Assembly: GCF_000934465.1 (NCBI RefSeq)
Contig: NZ_JXWY01000009.1
Coordinates: 24,604 to 88,603 of the forward strand
Direction: 5' to 3'
Source: Staphylococcus microti
GTDB lineage: Bacteria > Bacillota > Bacilli > Staphylococcales > Staphylococcaceae
DNA length: 64,000 nt
The translations under genes and the position numbers were made by a program. This document shows positions 26,814 through 36,023 of this stretch, in pieces (the stretch's first letter is position 1; every line of letters begins with the position of its first letter). The notes below the pieces were generated by a model. It did not search any database. It saw only the letters and a list, made by a program, of their open reading frames with translations, and was not told the origin of the DNA.

Positions 26814-28094
26814 TTAATAAATAGATGTATTGTCTAAAGTATATTGTTCAATACGCTTTTTAACTTCATTTAAAAATTGCCCTGCTTGTAAACCATCAAG
26901 AATACGATGATCAATCGATAAGCACAGATTAACCATATGGCGTATTGCGAGCATATCATTAATAACTACTGGACGTTTCACAATCGATTCAACTTGTAAA
27001 ATCGCCGCTTGAGGATGATTGATGATCCCCATTGAGCTGACAGAGCCGAACGTACCTGTATTATTTACCGTAAACGTACCACCCGACATATCTGCTGTTG
27101 AAAGTTGATTGTTGCGTGCTTTTTGCGCAAGTGCATGAATGTCTTTTACAATCCCTTTAATTGATTTATCATCAGCATTACGAATAACTGGCACAAAAAG
27201 TTTGTCCTCATGTGCAACTGCAATTGACAAGTTAATCTCATCATGCACGATGATTTCATCGCCTTGCCATGAACTGTTTAACATTGGATATTTTTTCAAT
27301 GCTTCTGCCACAGCTTTGACGAAAAACGCGAAGTAAGTCAAGTTGTATCCTTCTTGAGATTTGAAAGAAGCTTTATGATGATTACGTGTTGCCACAAGCT
27401 CTGTTGCATCTACTTCTACTTTCATCCATGCGTGCGGAATTTCTTGAACGCTTTGCACCATTTTATTCGCAATTTGTCTACGTACCCCATTCACTGGAAT
27501 AGATTGACCGTGATGGCTTGATTGTGCTGATGTATCAGAAACTTGAGTGGATTGAACAGGTTGTGACGCCGAGCTTTCAACTGGCGCTTCTGCTTGTTGT
27601 TGCCCATTTTTTAAGTACAATTCCACATCTTTTTTTGTTACACGTCCTTCAAAGCCAGTACCCGTTACCTGCGCTAAATCAATACCGTTCTCAGACGCAA
27701 TACGGAAAACAACAGGTGAATAGCGCCCGTTATTTTTTGGTTGGTTCGTCATTGCTTGTGTATTTGACTGTGGCTGACTATTTGGCGTTGTTTCAGGCAC
27801 TGCAACGGTGTCAGGAGGCACTGTATCTCCAGTCACATCAGATGTATCAGCTTGCGATGCTTCGCCCGTGTCTAACGAACAAATCACTGTACCAACAGCG
27901 ACGGTATCGCCGGGTTCGACATGTAATGCTGTTATGACACCAGCATATGATGATGGCACTTCTGCCGTTACTTTGTCGGTAATCACTTCACATAGTGCAT
28001 CATACTCTTCAACGTGGTCACCTACTTTTACAAGCCATTGCTCAAGTGTCCCTTCATGGACGCTTTCACCCAGTTTAGGCATTTTAATATCCAT
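26814..28094 (-). CDS. bfmBB: Branched-chain 2-oxoacid dehydrogenase E2 (dihydrolipoyl acyltransferase)
   Basis: A 426-residue E2 core. An N-terminal lipoyl domain (MPKLGESVHEGTLEQWLVK; lipoylated Lys in VITDKVTAEV), a linker, a peripheral subunit-binding domain (YSPVVFRIASENGIDLAQVT) and the acyltransferase domain ending in the catalytic LSIDHRILDG. With E1alpha, E1beta and E3 it forms branched acyl-CoA from leucine, isoleucine and valine keto acids for branched-chain fatty acids. Start ATG 28094 follows AAGGGGGAT. LipM (45809-46639) belongs to the pathway that makes its lipoyl group. Confidence 0.94.
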   Translation of the reverse strand: MDIKMPKLGESVHEGTLEQWLVKVGDHVEEYDALCEVITDKVTAEVPSSYAGVITALHVEPGDTVAVGTVICSLDTGEASQADTSDVTGDTVPPDTVAVPETTPNSQPQSNTQAMTNQPKNNGRYSPVVFRIASENGIDLAQVTGTGFEGRVTKKDVELYLKNGQQQAEAPVESSASQPVQSTQVSDTSAQSSHHGQSIPVNGVRRQIANKMVQSVQEIPHAWMKVEVDATELVATRNHHKASFKSQEGYNLTYFAFFVKAVAEALKKYPMLNSSWQGDEIIVHDEINLSIAVAHEDKLFVPVIRNADDKSIKGIVKDIHALAQKARNNQLSTADMSGGTFTVNNTGTFGSVSSMGIINHPQAAILQVESIVKRPVVINDMLAIRHMVNLCLSIDHRILDGLQAGQFLNEVKKRIEQYTLDNTSIY

Positions 28095-28107
28095 CGTTTT
28101 ATCCCCC

Positions 28108-29091
28108 TTAAAATTCAGCAAGTTCACGCATTTTTGTTTTTATTTTTTCAGGATTAATCATAAATTCATCTTCTAATGGTGGTGAGAAAGGCATGGCAGG
28201 CACATCAGGTCCTGTAAAACGCATGACCGGTGCATCTAAATCGAACAGACAGTTTTCTGCAATAATCGCTGCCACTTCCGACATGACGCTACCTTCCTTA
28301 TTATCTTCTGTGACGAGCAAACATTTACCTGTTTGTTTGGCACGGTCGATAATTGTTTCTTTATCTAAAGGATAAACAGTACGTAAATCAACAACCTCCA
28401 CACTAATGCCTTCTTCTTGTAATAAGTCTGCTGCTTGAATACAGTAGTTCACAGCGAGTCCATAGCTAAATACTGTAATATCTGTCCCTGCACGTTTAAC
28501 ATCTGCTTTGCCTAAAGGAACTGTGTAATAACCTTCTGGCACATCCTCTTTTAATAAACGATAGGCTTTTTTATGCTCAAAATATAAAACAGGGTCATTT
28601 GAAGCAATGGCACTTAATAGCAAGCCTTTCGCATCGTATGGATTCGATGGAATAACGACTGTTAAGCCCGGTGTTGAAGCAAAGACACTTTCAATACTTT
28701 GAGAGTGATACAACGCACCGTGAATGCCACCGCCAAATGGTGCACGAATTGTTAATGGCACTTGCCAATCATTGTTGGAACGATAGCGCATTTTGGCTGC
28801 TTCACTCATAATTTGATTTGTTGCAGGTAAAATATATTCTGCAAATTGAATTTCTGCAATCGGACGTTTACCCATCATCGCTGCACCAATCGCTGAACCA
28901 ACGATATTTGATTCGGCAAGCGGTGTATCTAACACGCGATACTTACCGTATTTTTCTTGCAAGCCAGCTGTGACGCCAAAGACGCCCCCTTTTTGCCCGA
29001 CATCTTCTCCGAGAATAAACGTTTGTGGATCTTGTTCTAACGCGATATTTAATGCATCTTTAATCGCTTCTAAATATGAGATTTTAGGCAT
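28108..29091 (-). CDS. bfmBAB: Branched-chain 2-oxoacid dehydrogenase E1 beta
   Basis: A 327-residue E1 beta subunit, binding part of the thiamine diphosphate site and the E2 core. Typical blocks: FILGEDVGQKGGVFGVTAGL, RVLDTPLAESNIVGSAIGAA, IRAPFGGGIHGALYHSQSIE and VEVVDLRTVYPLDKETI. I choose ATG 29091 after AAGGAGG. The reading frame continues upstream in the E1 alpha gene, but that part is shadow sequence. It overlaps E1 alpha by 8 bases and precedes E2 by 13 bases. Confidence 0.95.
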   Translation of the reverse strand: MPKISYLEAIKDALNIALEQDPQTFILGEDVGQKGGVFGVTAGLQEKYGKYRVLDTPLAESNIVGSAIGAAMMGKRPIAEIQFAEYILPATNQIMSEAAKMRYRSNNDWQVPLTIRAPFGGGIHGALYHSQSIESVFASTPGLTVVIPSNPYDAKGLLLSAIASNDPVLYFEHKKAYRLLKEDVPEGYYTVPLGKADVKRAGTDITVFSYGLAVNYCIQAADLLQEEGISVEVVDLRTVYPLDKETIIDRAKQTGKCLLVTEDNKEGSVMSEVAAIIAENCLFDLDAPVMRFTGPDVPAMPFSPPLEDEFMINPEKIKTKMRELAEF

Positions 29092-30082
29092 TAAAAGGAC
29101 CTCCTTCTTCATAAACGTGCGTATATGTTTCGCGCACATCAGGATACGGTGCGGCTTCTGCTTGTTTCGTTGCATCATTAACAATTGCTTTGTGTGCTTG
29201 TTCCACTTCATCAAGCCATGCGTCATCAATGATATTGTGTTCGAGTAAATAATCTTTAAATAGCTTATTGCAATCATTCGCTTTGTCTGCCGATTTAACA
29301 TCCGCACTACGATAGCGATCATCGTCGTCTGATGAATGCGCTGTTAAACGTGTACACATCGCTTCAATCAATGTGCCACCTTCTCCATTTAATGCACGGG
29401 TACGCGCTTCTTTCACCGCTTGGTATACCGCGATAGGATCATTGCCATCGACTGTGACGCCATGCATGCCGTATCCTTTTGCACGATCAGATAGGCGTTC
29501 TGCACCGTATTGTAAGTCTTTCGATACAGAAATAGCGTATTGATTGTTTTCGATAATACAAATAAATGGTAGTTTATGAACACCTACGAAGTTGAGTCCT
29601 TCATGGAAGTCACCTTGGTTTGAACTACCTTCTCCAAGTGTTGACAATGCCACTTGCTGTGTGCCATCCATTTTAAAAGTAAGTGCAGCACCAATCGCAT
29701 GTAACAACTGTGTCGCTACCGATGACCCTTGTGACATAATGCCAATTTCTTTTTTACTAAAATGTGAAGGCATTTGCTTACCACCCGAACTAATATCCTC
29801 ACGTTTGCCAAAAACGGAATACATCGTTTCTAAAGGTGTCATCCCTAAATAAGTGACAAGTGCTAAGTCACGATAATACGGTGCTGTGACGTCGCCTTTT
29901 TCTAAAGCATACGCCGCACCGACTTGTGTCGCTTCTTGACCTTGACAGCTAATAACAAATGGGATTTTCCCCGCTCTATTTAATAGCCACATACGTTCAT
30001 CGATTTTTCTACCTAAGTCCATGCCTTTATATATTGCTTTTAAATCTTCTGTATCTAGTTGTGCACTTTCATAATTAATCAT
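29084..30082 (-). CDS. bfmBAA: Branched-chain 2-oxoacid dehydrogenase E1 alpha
   Basis: A 332-residue E1 alpha subunit that decarboxylates branched 2-oxoacids with thiamine diphosphate. The ThDP motif begins TLGEGSSNQGDFHEGLNFVG and ends in ENNQYAIS; the phosphorylation-loop-like RLTAHSSDDDDRYR and the GGKQMPSHFS substrate-loop region are present. The start follows TAGGAGGG, 18 bases after lpdA. Confidence 0.95.
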   Translation of the reverse strand: MINYESAQLDTEDLKAIYKGMDLGRKIDERMWLLNRAGKIPFVISCQGQEATQVGAAYALEKGDVTAPYYRDLALVTYLGMTPLETMYSVFGKREDISSGGKQMPSHFSKKEIGIMSQGSSVATQLLHAIGAALTFKMDGTQQVALSTLGEGSSNQGDFHEGLNFVGVHKLPFICIIENNQYAISVSKDLQYGAERLSDRAKGYGMHGVTVDGNDPIAVYQAVKEARTRALNGEGGTLIEAMCTRLTAHSSDDDDRYRSADVKSADKANDCNKLFKDYLLEHNIIDDAWLDEVEQAHKAIVNDATKQAEAAPYPDVRETYTHVYEEGGPFNA

Positions 30083-30100
30083 CGTATATCCCTCCTAATG

Positions 30101-31519
30101 TTATAGATGAATTGCTTGATTTTCATATTTCAAACCAAGTTCCATTAAAAGTTCAGACATAGATGGATGCGCATGCGTTGCCATTCCTAATTCTAGTGCA
30201 GAACCATTTAAAAATTGAAGCACGCTTAATTCATTAATTTGTTCCGTGACATTTTGTCCAATTAAGTTTGCACCGATAATTGTGCCGTTTGCTTGATCTA
30301 TAACGAGTTCCGCAAAACCTTCTGGTGTATGTGGTGACATAATCATCGCTTTACCATTCATTTGGAAAGCTGCTTTTACAGTTTTAACATCGTATCCTTG
30401 TGCTTTAGCCGTTTCAGCTGAAAGACCGATTGCTGCAACTTCCGGAGTCGTATAAATACATTTTGGCATCATGTTATAGTCTATTGCGATTGGGTTGTGT
30501 TGGAACATATGTTCAACGGCAATGACACCTTCTTTCGCACCAACATGTGCCAATTGTAAATGACCAATTACATCACCTGATGCGTAAATATGTGGTGCCT
30601 TTGTTTGCATAAATTCATTGACTTCAATCGTTTGTTGCGCTGTTACAACGACTTCTGTATTGGACAAACCTAGATCCGAAATATTTGGCCGACGTCCAAT
30701 AGCAACAAGTGCCATATCAGTTGTAATCGTTGTGTCTAAGTCGAAAGTAACATTTGTGTCTGACACTGAAATGTTATCATCATTCAGTGCAATACCTGTA
30801 TGGAATGTTACACCACGTGCAGACAATGACTTCAGTAATTGTTGGCTTACTGCGTCACTGTTATTTATGCGAATGTTTTCAGCTGCTTCAATCACATGCA
30901 CATCCACACCTACTTGGCTGAAGAAGGATGCAAACTCTAACCCTATCACACCCGCACCGATAATCGTAATGCTGTCTGGCAATGTTGACATCGCTAAAAG
31001 GTCATCGCTTGTAACTACGCGTTGATGGTCAATTTGTAAAAACGGTAGTGTAGCAGGTGATGAGCCCGTCGCAATTAAAACGTAATCATTTGTAAGCAGC
31101 TCTGATTCACCATTATCATATGTAACTGAAACCGTGCCACTTTGTGGAGAAAAAATAGAAGGTCCTAACAAGCGACCTGTTCCGTTAAATACATCTATCT
31201 TCTTTTGTTTAATAAGCATTTGTAACCCATTATGCATCGTATCTACAATGCGTTGTTTACGTTCTTGTACTTTTGAAAAATTGAAAGAAGGTGTTGAAGT
31301 AGAAATGCCGTAAGCGTCGGCATGTTGAATTAGTTGATAGGTATCAGCTGATTTTAAGAAGGATTTCGTTGGAATGCAACCTTTATGTAGACAAGTACCA
31401 CCGAGTTCGGCTTTTTCTACAATTGCAACTTTTTTTCCGAGTTGTGCGGCGCGAATCGCAGCTGAGTAGCCACTAATGCCACCGCCTAGAACGACTAAAT
31501 CGTATTTCTCTTGTGTCAT
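30101..31519 (-). CDS. lpdA: Dihydrolipoyl dehydrogenase (E3) of the branched-chain complex
   Basis: A 472-residue FAD disulfide oxidoreductase that reoxidises the dihydrolipoyl arm of E2 with NAD. FAD motif VLGGGISGYSAAIRAAQLG, redox-active disulfide in GGTCLHKGCIPTKS, NAD motif ITIIGAGVIGLEFASFF, and the C-terminal His-Glu catalytic pair in ATHAHPSMSELLMEL. As part of the bfm cluster it is probably the dedicated E3 (LpdV-type), distinct from the pyruvate dehydrogenase E3 expected elsewhere in the genome. Confidence 0.94.
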   Translation of the reverse strand: MTQEKYDLVVLGGGISGYSAAIRAAQLGKKVAIVEKAELGGTCLHKGCIPTKSFLKSADTYQLIQHADAYGISTSTPSFNFSKVQERKQRIVDTMHNGLQMLIKQKKIDVFNGTGRLLGPSIFSPQSGTVSVTYDNGESELLTNDYVLIATGSSPATLPFLQIDHQRVVTSDDLLAMSTLPDSITIIGAGVIGLEFASFFSQVGVDVHVIEAAENIRINNSDAVSQQLLKSLSARGVTFHTGIALNDDNISVSDTNVTFDLDTTITTDMALVAIGRRPNISDLGLSNTEVVVTAQQTIEVNEFMQTKAPHIYASGDVIGHLQLAHVGAKEGVIAVEHMFQHNPIAIDYNMMPKCIYTTPEVAAIGLSAETAKAQGYDVKTVKAAFQMNGKAMIMSPHTPEGFAELVIDQANGTIIGANLIGQNVTEQINELSVLQFLNGSALELGMATHAHPSMSELLMELGLKYENQAIHL

Positions 31520-31531
31520 AATCAGTCTCCC

Positions 31532-32590
31532 CTAACAATATGTATGAACTGGAATTTTACGATGATACGCATGATAGGCTTGCTCGGCAAGTGTTACCAT
31601 TTCGTATTCGCCGGCATATACGCGTATTGGTGCAATCCATTCAACATATTCTTTGATGTGCGTAACAAATAAATCACTATAACTTAACCCACCCGTGAAA
31701 AGAATTTGATCAACCTGTCCTTGTAAAACGGCCGCACGTGCAGCAATTGTTTTCGCAATTTGAATGACCAATGCATCAATTAATTGTGTAATGGTAGGGT
31801 TTGTTTCATATTGTGACATGATTTCTTTAAAATCTGTTGTGCCAGTATAAGCTTTAATACCAGTATGACGTGATAAATGATCTTTCATTTCTGCAATAGA
31901 ATAATTGTGCTGTTGTGCAAATTGTAATAACAAATCATTCGGCACGCTACCCGCACGTGTGAGCGCCATAGGACCTTCACCATACAATGCTTCATTGACA
32001 TCTACCACTCGGCCTTGACGGTGTGCTGCAATACTAATGCCGCCACCCATGTGGACAACAATCACATTGACGTTTTCATAAGTTTGATGCATATCTTGTG
32101 CATAGCGCCTCGCTACCGCCTTATGATTGAGTGCATGAAAAATACTTTTCCGTGCAACATTTGGAATACCTGTATAACGCACTTCGTCTAGTAGTTCATC
32201 GACCACAACAGGATCCGTTGTATACACCGGTATATCATATGCTTTACTCAATTGGTAACCAATCATACCACTTAAATTCGAGGCATGTAGACCATAGTGA
32301 CCGCTTGCTAAGTCCGCATACATGTCATCATTAACGAAGTATGTGCCACCAATGATTGGCTTCAATAAGCCACCACGACAAGCAATTGCATCTATTGTAG
32401 TGAGTTGAATTTGTTGCGCTTCGAGTGTTTGTTCGATGAGACTTTGACGCAGTGGTGCTTGTTCAGATAACGACTGTGCTGTCAGTGACATGTCGTGCAT
32501 TAAATTGACTTCAAAAGTACAAACATTGTCATGATAAACAGCAATTTTACTAGATGTACTTCCTAAATTAAGCACTAAAATCTTTGTCAT
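31532..32590 (-). CDS. buk: Butyrate kinase
   Basis: A 352-residue acetate/butyrate kinase-fold enzyme, interconverting branched acyl phosphates and free acids with ATP formation. N-terminal VLNLGSTSSKIAVYHD, the VHMGGGISIAAHRQGRVVDV block and LFTGGLSYSD are typical of Buk rather than AckA. It lies 12 bases upstream of lpdA and downstream of ptb, as in the B. subtilis bkd operon. With Ptb it can turn branched acyl-CoA into acid plus ATP, or activate supplied acids. Confidence 0.92.
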   Translation of the reverse strand: MTKILVLNLGSTSSKIAVYHDNVCTFEVNLMHDMSLTAQSLSEQAPLRQSLIEQTLEAQQIQLTTIDAIACRGGLLKPIIGGTYFVNDDMYADLASGHYGLHASNLSGMIGYQLSKAYDIPVYTTDPVVVDELLDEVRYTGIPNVARKSIFHALNHKAVARRYAQDMHQTYENVNVIVVHMGGGISIAAHRQGRVVDVNEALYGEGPMALTRAGSVPNDLLLQFAQQHNYSIAEMKDHLSRHTGIKAYTGTTDFKEIMSQYETNPTITQLIDALVIQIAKTIAARAAVLQGQVDQILFTGGLSYSDLFVTHIKEYVEWIAPIRVYAGEYEMVTLAEQAYHAYHRKIPVHTYC

Positions 32591-32648
32591 CGTCTCACCT
32601 ACTTTTAATAGTTTACATCTCGATTGGTTAAGTATACGTCTTTGAAAA

Positions 32649-33548
32649 TTAATTTACAAGAATTTTCATTGCCAGTAAAACAGAGTTGATTTTGTTTGAC
32701 ATGGCGTCTGCTCTTGATGTTAAGACGATTGGAAAATTTGCACCTAACACGACGCTTGCAACACGCGCACGTCCAAAATAAGTGAGTGACTTATAGAGTG
32801 CGTTGCCGACATCTAAATGCGGCACGATAATGACGTCTGCATCACCAGCAACTTCAGACTGAATGCCTTTTTGAATCGCACTCTTTTTATCAATGATATT
32901 GTCTAATGCCAACGGCCCGTCTACTTTAACATTCACTTTATGACTATGAGCTTTAAAATCTTCTTTAAGTTCAGCCGCTTGTACAGAAGATGCGAGTTTG
33001 GGATTCGGCGTTTCAGTTGAAGATAGCAATGCCACTTTCAACTGTGCGTAACCAAGTTCTGCAGCAAACGTTGTAATATTGCCAATCATTGAAGTCATGT
33101 CTGCTTTCGTTGGTTGAATATTTAAAGCAACATCTGAAATAAACAACGGCTTATGATATGCAGGAATATCACACACAGCGACATGGTTTAAAAAATGTTG
33201 CCCCTGTGCACTATGGTGTCTTAACACGGCAGACAAAATTTTAGCGGTTGAAATATGCCCTTTCATCAAAATATCGGCCTGATGATTATTTAAATCGTTT
33301 AAACACTGTTCAAGTGTTGCTTCTTCCGTTTCATAAGTGTGCATCGTAATTCGTGTTAGTAATTGAGGTGCTAAATCAAATGAACGTATCAATTCCGAAA
33401 CATCTTGATGATTATAAAAGGTAAATGTTGCAGAAGTTGTTTCAAGCACACGAATGACAACGCGAATGGTTGCTTCATTATGTGCGTTGACTACAGCAAT
33501 GCGTGCATGATGTGATGTGTCTTGCGTTAACAATTGATCGAATGACAT
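32649..33548 (-). CDS. ptb: Phosphate butyryltransferase
   Basis: A 299-residue PTA/Ptb-family enzyme that exchanges CoA and phosphate on butyryl or branched acyl groups. Motifs: ADILMKGHISTAKILSAVLR, FISDVALNIQPT, VKVDGPLALDN, and ADVIIVPHLDVGNALYKSLTY. I choose ATG 33548, just after the recN stop and behind AAGGTGGG; longer in-frame starts would lie within recN. It is followed by buk. Confidence 0.92.
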   Translation of the reverse strand: MSFDQLLTQDTSHHARIAVVNAHNEATIRVVIRVLETTSATFTFYNHQDVSELIRSFDLAPQLLTRITMHTYETEEATLEQCLNDLNNHQADILMKGHISTAKILSAVLRHHSAQGQHFLNHVAVCDIPAYHKPLFISDVALNIQPTKADMTSMIGNITTFAAELGYAQLKVALLSSTETPNPKLASSVQAAELKEDFKAHSHKVNVKVDGPLALDNIIDKKSAIQKGIQSEVAGDADVIIVPHLDVGNALYKSLTYFGRARVASVVLGANFPIVLTSRADAMSNKINSVLLAMKILVN

Positions 33549-33561
33549 AACTAATCCCACC

Positions 33562-35244
33562 TTATGCATTAAATGCTTGATTTTGTTCAATCATTTCTTT
33601 GGCACTTTGCTTCGTTAATTCAGTAACAGTTGCACCGGAAATCATACGTGCCACTTCTTCAACACGTGCGTCGCCAGTTAATTCTTTGACAGCTGTCGTT
33701 GTGCGGTCATCTTTTTCTCGCTTGGAAATATAAAGATGGTGGTCTGACATAGATGCAACTTGTGGTAAGTGTGAAATACAAATGACTTGGATAACATTTG
33801 CAATTTGTTTCATCTTTTCTGCCATTTTTTGTGCAGCTTGACCTGAGACGCCAGAATCCACTTCATCAAATAAAATTGCCGTTTGTCCACGTGAACGGAC
33901 AAAAATGCTTTTTAATGCCAACATAATACGTGAAAGTTCTCCACCACTTGCAATTTTGTTTAAACTTTTCAGTGGCTCACCTTTGTTCGGACTGATTAAA
34001 AATTCAATATGCTCAATCCCATCTTTTTGTGGTTTCTCATAGGGTTTAAATGAAATTTCTAAATTGGCGTCTTTCATTTGTAAATTTTGTATTTCTTGTA
34101 CGATGTGATCGCGTAATGTACGTGCTACTTTTCGACGCGCTTGAGATAACTGCTGTCCATCAACAATTAACTGCTTAGATAATTTTTCAATATCTGCACG
34201 CAATTGCGAAGTGCTTTCTTCATAGTTCTCAATTTTGTTGATTTCATCTTCTAATTTTGATTGATATTTAATTAAGTCGGCGATGTCTTTACCATATTTA
34301 CGTTTTAAGTTGTTCAGTAAATTCATACGTGATTCCAACTCATTTAACATTTGTTCATCAAATTCATTTTGGTTCATTTCATCGTAAAGTTGGTGTTTTG
34401 CGTCCTCTAGCGTATAGTAAAACTGATCCACTTGCTCTTTTAGTTGCGCATACGTATTTGGCAAAATTTGATCAATTTGCTGTAATTGTGTGCTTAATTC
34501 ATGCAAACGATCGGTAATCGCATGTTCGTCAGTTAAAGTAACGTAAGCATTGTTTAACGCAAGACTTAATTGCTCAGAATTTTGAATACGTTTAATATCC
34601 ACCTCAAGTTGTGCCACTTCATCTGCTTGTAATTTCGCTTCTTTTAACTCGTCAAATTGAAACTTCATCAAGTCCAAACGTTGTAATAGCGCTTGATCGG
34701 CAGATTCTAATTCAGCCAACTCAGTCAATTTCTCTTGATGTTGCACATACGTTTGGCGATATGTTTCTAACGCATCATCATAAGCACCATCCGCATAGCG
34801 GTCGAGTAACGTAACATGATATTTTTGTTTTAATAATGCTTGTGTTTCATGTTGCCCGTGAATGTCGAGCAGTTCTTGCATAACTTGTCTTAAGTCGTGT
34901 AACGTCACCGTTTGATTATTGATACGACAAATGCTTTTACCAGAATTAAAAATTTCACGTTTTACGATTAAAAAATCTTCATTAATATCAATGCCTAACT
35001 GGCTCAACATGCGAATCGCTTCTTGGGCGTGATCAATATCGAAAAGCCCTTCAATAATCGCTTTTTTCTCACCATGACGTACAAAGTCAGATGATGCGCG
35101 CATGCCAATGAGTTGTCCGATTGCATCAATAATAATAGATTTACCCGCACCTGTTTCACCACTTAATACGGTTAAACCATCTGAAAATTGAATTTCAAGT
35201 TCATCAATAATCGCAAATTGTTTAATTGATAGACTTTGTAACAT
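33562..35244 (-). CDS. recN: DNA repair protein RecN
   Basis: A 560-residue SMC-like ATPase recruited early to double-strand breaks. Walker A in LSGETGAGKSIIIDAIGQL, a long coiled coil (about 150-370), the ABC signature in ASGGELSRIMLALKS, Walker B in AILFDEVDSGVSGQAAQ, and a final His switch in CISHLPQVASMSDHHL. Length fits S. aureus (559). It is 13 bases after argR and 13 bases before ptb, so the whole argR-to-bfm stretch may be partly cotranscribed. Confidence 0.96.
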   Translation of the reverse strand: MLQSLSIKQFAIIDELEIQFSDGLTVLSGETGAGKSIIIDAIGQLIGMRASSDFVRHGEKKAIIEGLFDIDHAQEAIRMLSQLGIDINEDFLIVKREIFNSGKSICRINNQTVTLHDLRQVMQELLDIHGQHETQALLKQKYHVTLLDRYADGAYDDALETYRQTYVQHQEKLTELAELESADQALLQRLDLMKFQFDELKEAKLQADEVAQLEVDIKRIQNSEQLSLALNNAYVTLTDEHAITDRLHELSTQLQQIDQILPNTYAQLKEQVDQFYYTLEDAKHQLYDEMNQNEFDEQMLNELESRMNLLNNLKRKYGKDIADLIKYQSKLEDEINKIENYEESTSQLRADIEKLSKQLIVDGQQLSQARRKVARTLRDHIVQEIQNLQMKDANLEISFKPYEKPQKDGIEHIEFLISPNKGEPLKSLNKIASGGELSRIMLALKSIFVRSRGQTAILFDEVDSGVSGQAAQKMAEKMKQIANVIQVICISHLPQVASMSDHHLYISKREKDDRTTTAVKELTGDARVEEVARMISGATVTELTKQSAKEMIEQNQAFNA

Positions 35245-35257
35245 CTTTATCGCATCC

Positions 35258-35710
35258 TTATAACATATTGAAAATTTGTGTTTTAATTACATCTGCGTCT
35301 GCTGTACTACGACAAATAATCAAACACGTGTCGTCGCCACAAATCGTTCCTAAAACTTCTTCCCAATCAATCTGGTCTAGAATTGCACCAATCGATTGTG
35401 CGTTACCTGGAAGTGTTTTAAGCACAAGTAAATTTTCAGCACCGTCAATTTTAACAAATGAGTCCATCAGATAGCGCCCTAACTTTTCAAGTGGATGATA
35501 GCGTCTATCATTCGGCAAACTATAGATATATTGTCCTGTTGGTGTCGGTACTTTAATGAGTTGTAGTTCTTTTATGTCACGAGAAACAGTTGCTTGCGTA
35601 ACATTCATATCGAAATGATTCAGTCTTTTAACAAGTTCATCTTGCGTTTCAATCTGTTCATTAGAAATAATCTCTCTAATTTTTATATGTCTTACCGATT
35701 TCTTAGGCAT
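35258..35710 (-). CDS. argR: Arginine repressor ArgR/AhrC
   Basis: A 150-residue arginine-responsive hexameric regulator of arginine synthesis and catabolism. The N-terminal winged helix ([20 protein letters not shown], then [20 protein letters not shown]) binds DNA; the C-terminal domain holds the arginine-binding [13 protein letters not shown]. Start ATG 35710 after GGGGTG gives the S. aureus length. An ARG-box-like sequence lies at 35725-35742 over the start of its own transcript, so autoregulation is likely. Confidence 0.95.
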   Translation of the reverse strand: MPKKSVRHIKIREIISNEQIETQDELVKRLNHFDMNVTQATVSRDIKELQLIKVPTPTGQYIYSLPNDRRYHPLEKLGRYLMDSFVKIDGAENLLVLKTLPGNAQSIGAILDQIDWEEVLGTICGDDTCLIICRSTADADVIKTQIFNML

Positions 35711-35724
35711 ATTTTGCACCCCAT

Positions 35725-35742
35725 AACGAATATTTATACATT
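35725..35742. promoter_or_regulatory. ARG-box-like operator of argR
   Basis: On the minus strand AATGTATAAATATTCGTT matches the Bacillus ARG box CATGAATAAAAATTCAAG at 12 of 18 positions, including TG-AT-AAA-ATTC. It lies just downstream of a TAAAAT -10 box, where it could block the start of argR transcription. Confidence 0.5.
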
Positions 35743-35978
35743 GATTTTAGCATATGTTAACGCTGAAACATAATGAAAACAGTTCCAACGAATGCTGTCA
35801 CATAAAACAAACAGTAGATACCAATTGTATTGAAAAAGCGATTTAGCTTGCTTTTTATATGGCTGTATTGTAAAAATAACACATTTATTAAAATGACAGC
35901 CCTATCTGTGCATGTTTTTCAAATTTTGTATAGAATTGTATATCGTGTATAGTTTTGACACGATCATTTCATGAAAAT

Positions 35979-36012
35979 AGAGGTTGGACATCTCTACACT
36001 GTCACAACCTCT
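35979..36012 (-). terminator. dxs terminator
   Basis: Stem AGAGGTTG/CAACCTCT (35979-35986 with 36005-36012); on the minus strand followed by ATTTTC. It lies 11 bases past the dxs stop. Confidence 0.75.
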
Positions 36013-36023
36013 ATCGTTGATTT

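Larger units (their letters stand above)
35711..36023. other. 313-bp gap between argR and dxs
   Basis: Holds, from left to right, the argR leader with an ARG-box-like sequence (35725-35742), a -10 box TAAAAT on the minus strand (35744-35749), about 220 AT-rich bases without recognisable structure, and the dxs terminator (35979-36012). In B. subtilis the corresponding place carries yqxC; I see no remnant of it. Confidence 0.5.

Noticed and set aside
29092-29322. 77-residue N-terminal extension of E1 beta
   Set aside because: It lies wholly within the E1 alpha gene in another frame; the family N terminus and AAGGAGG site point to ATG 29091.
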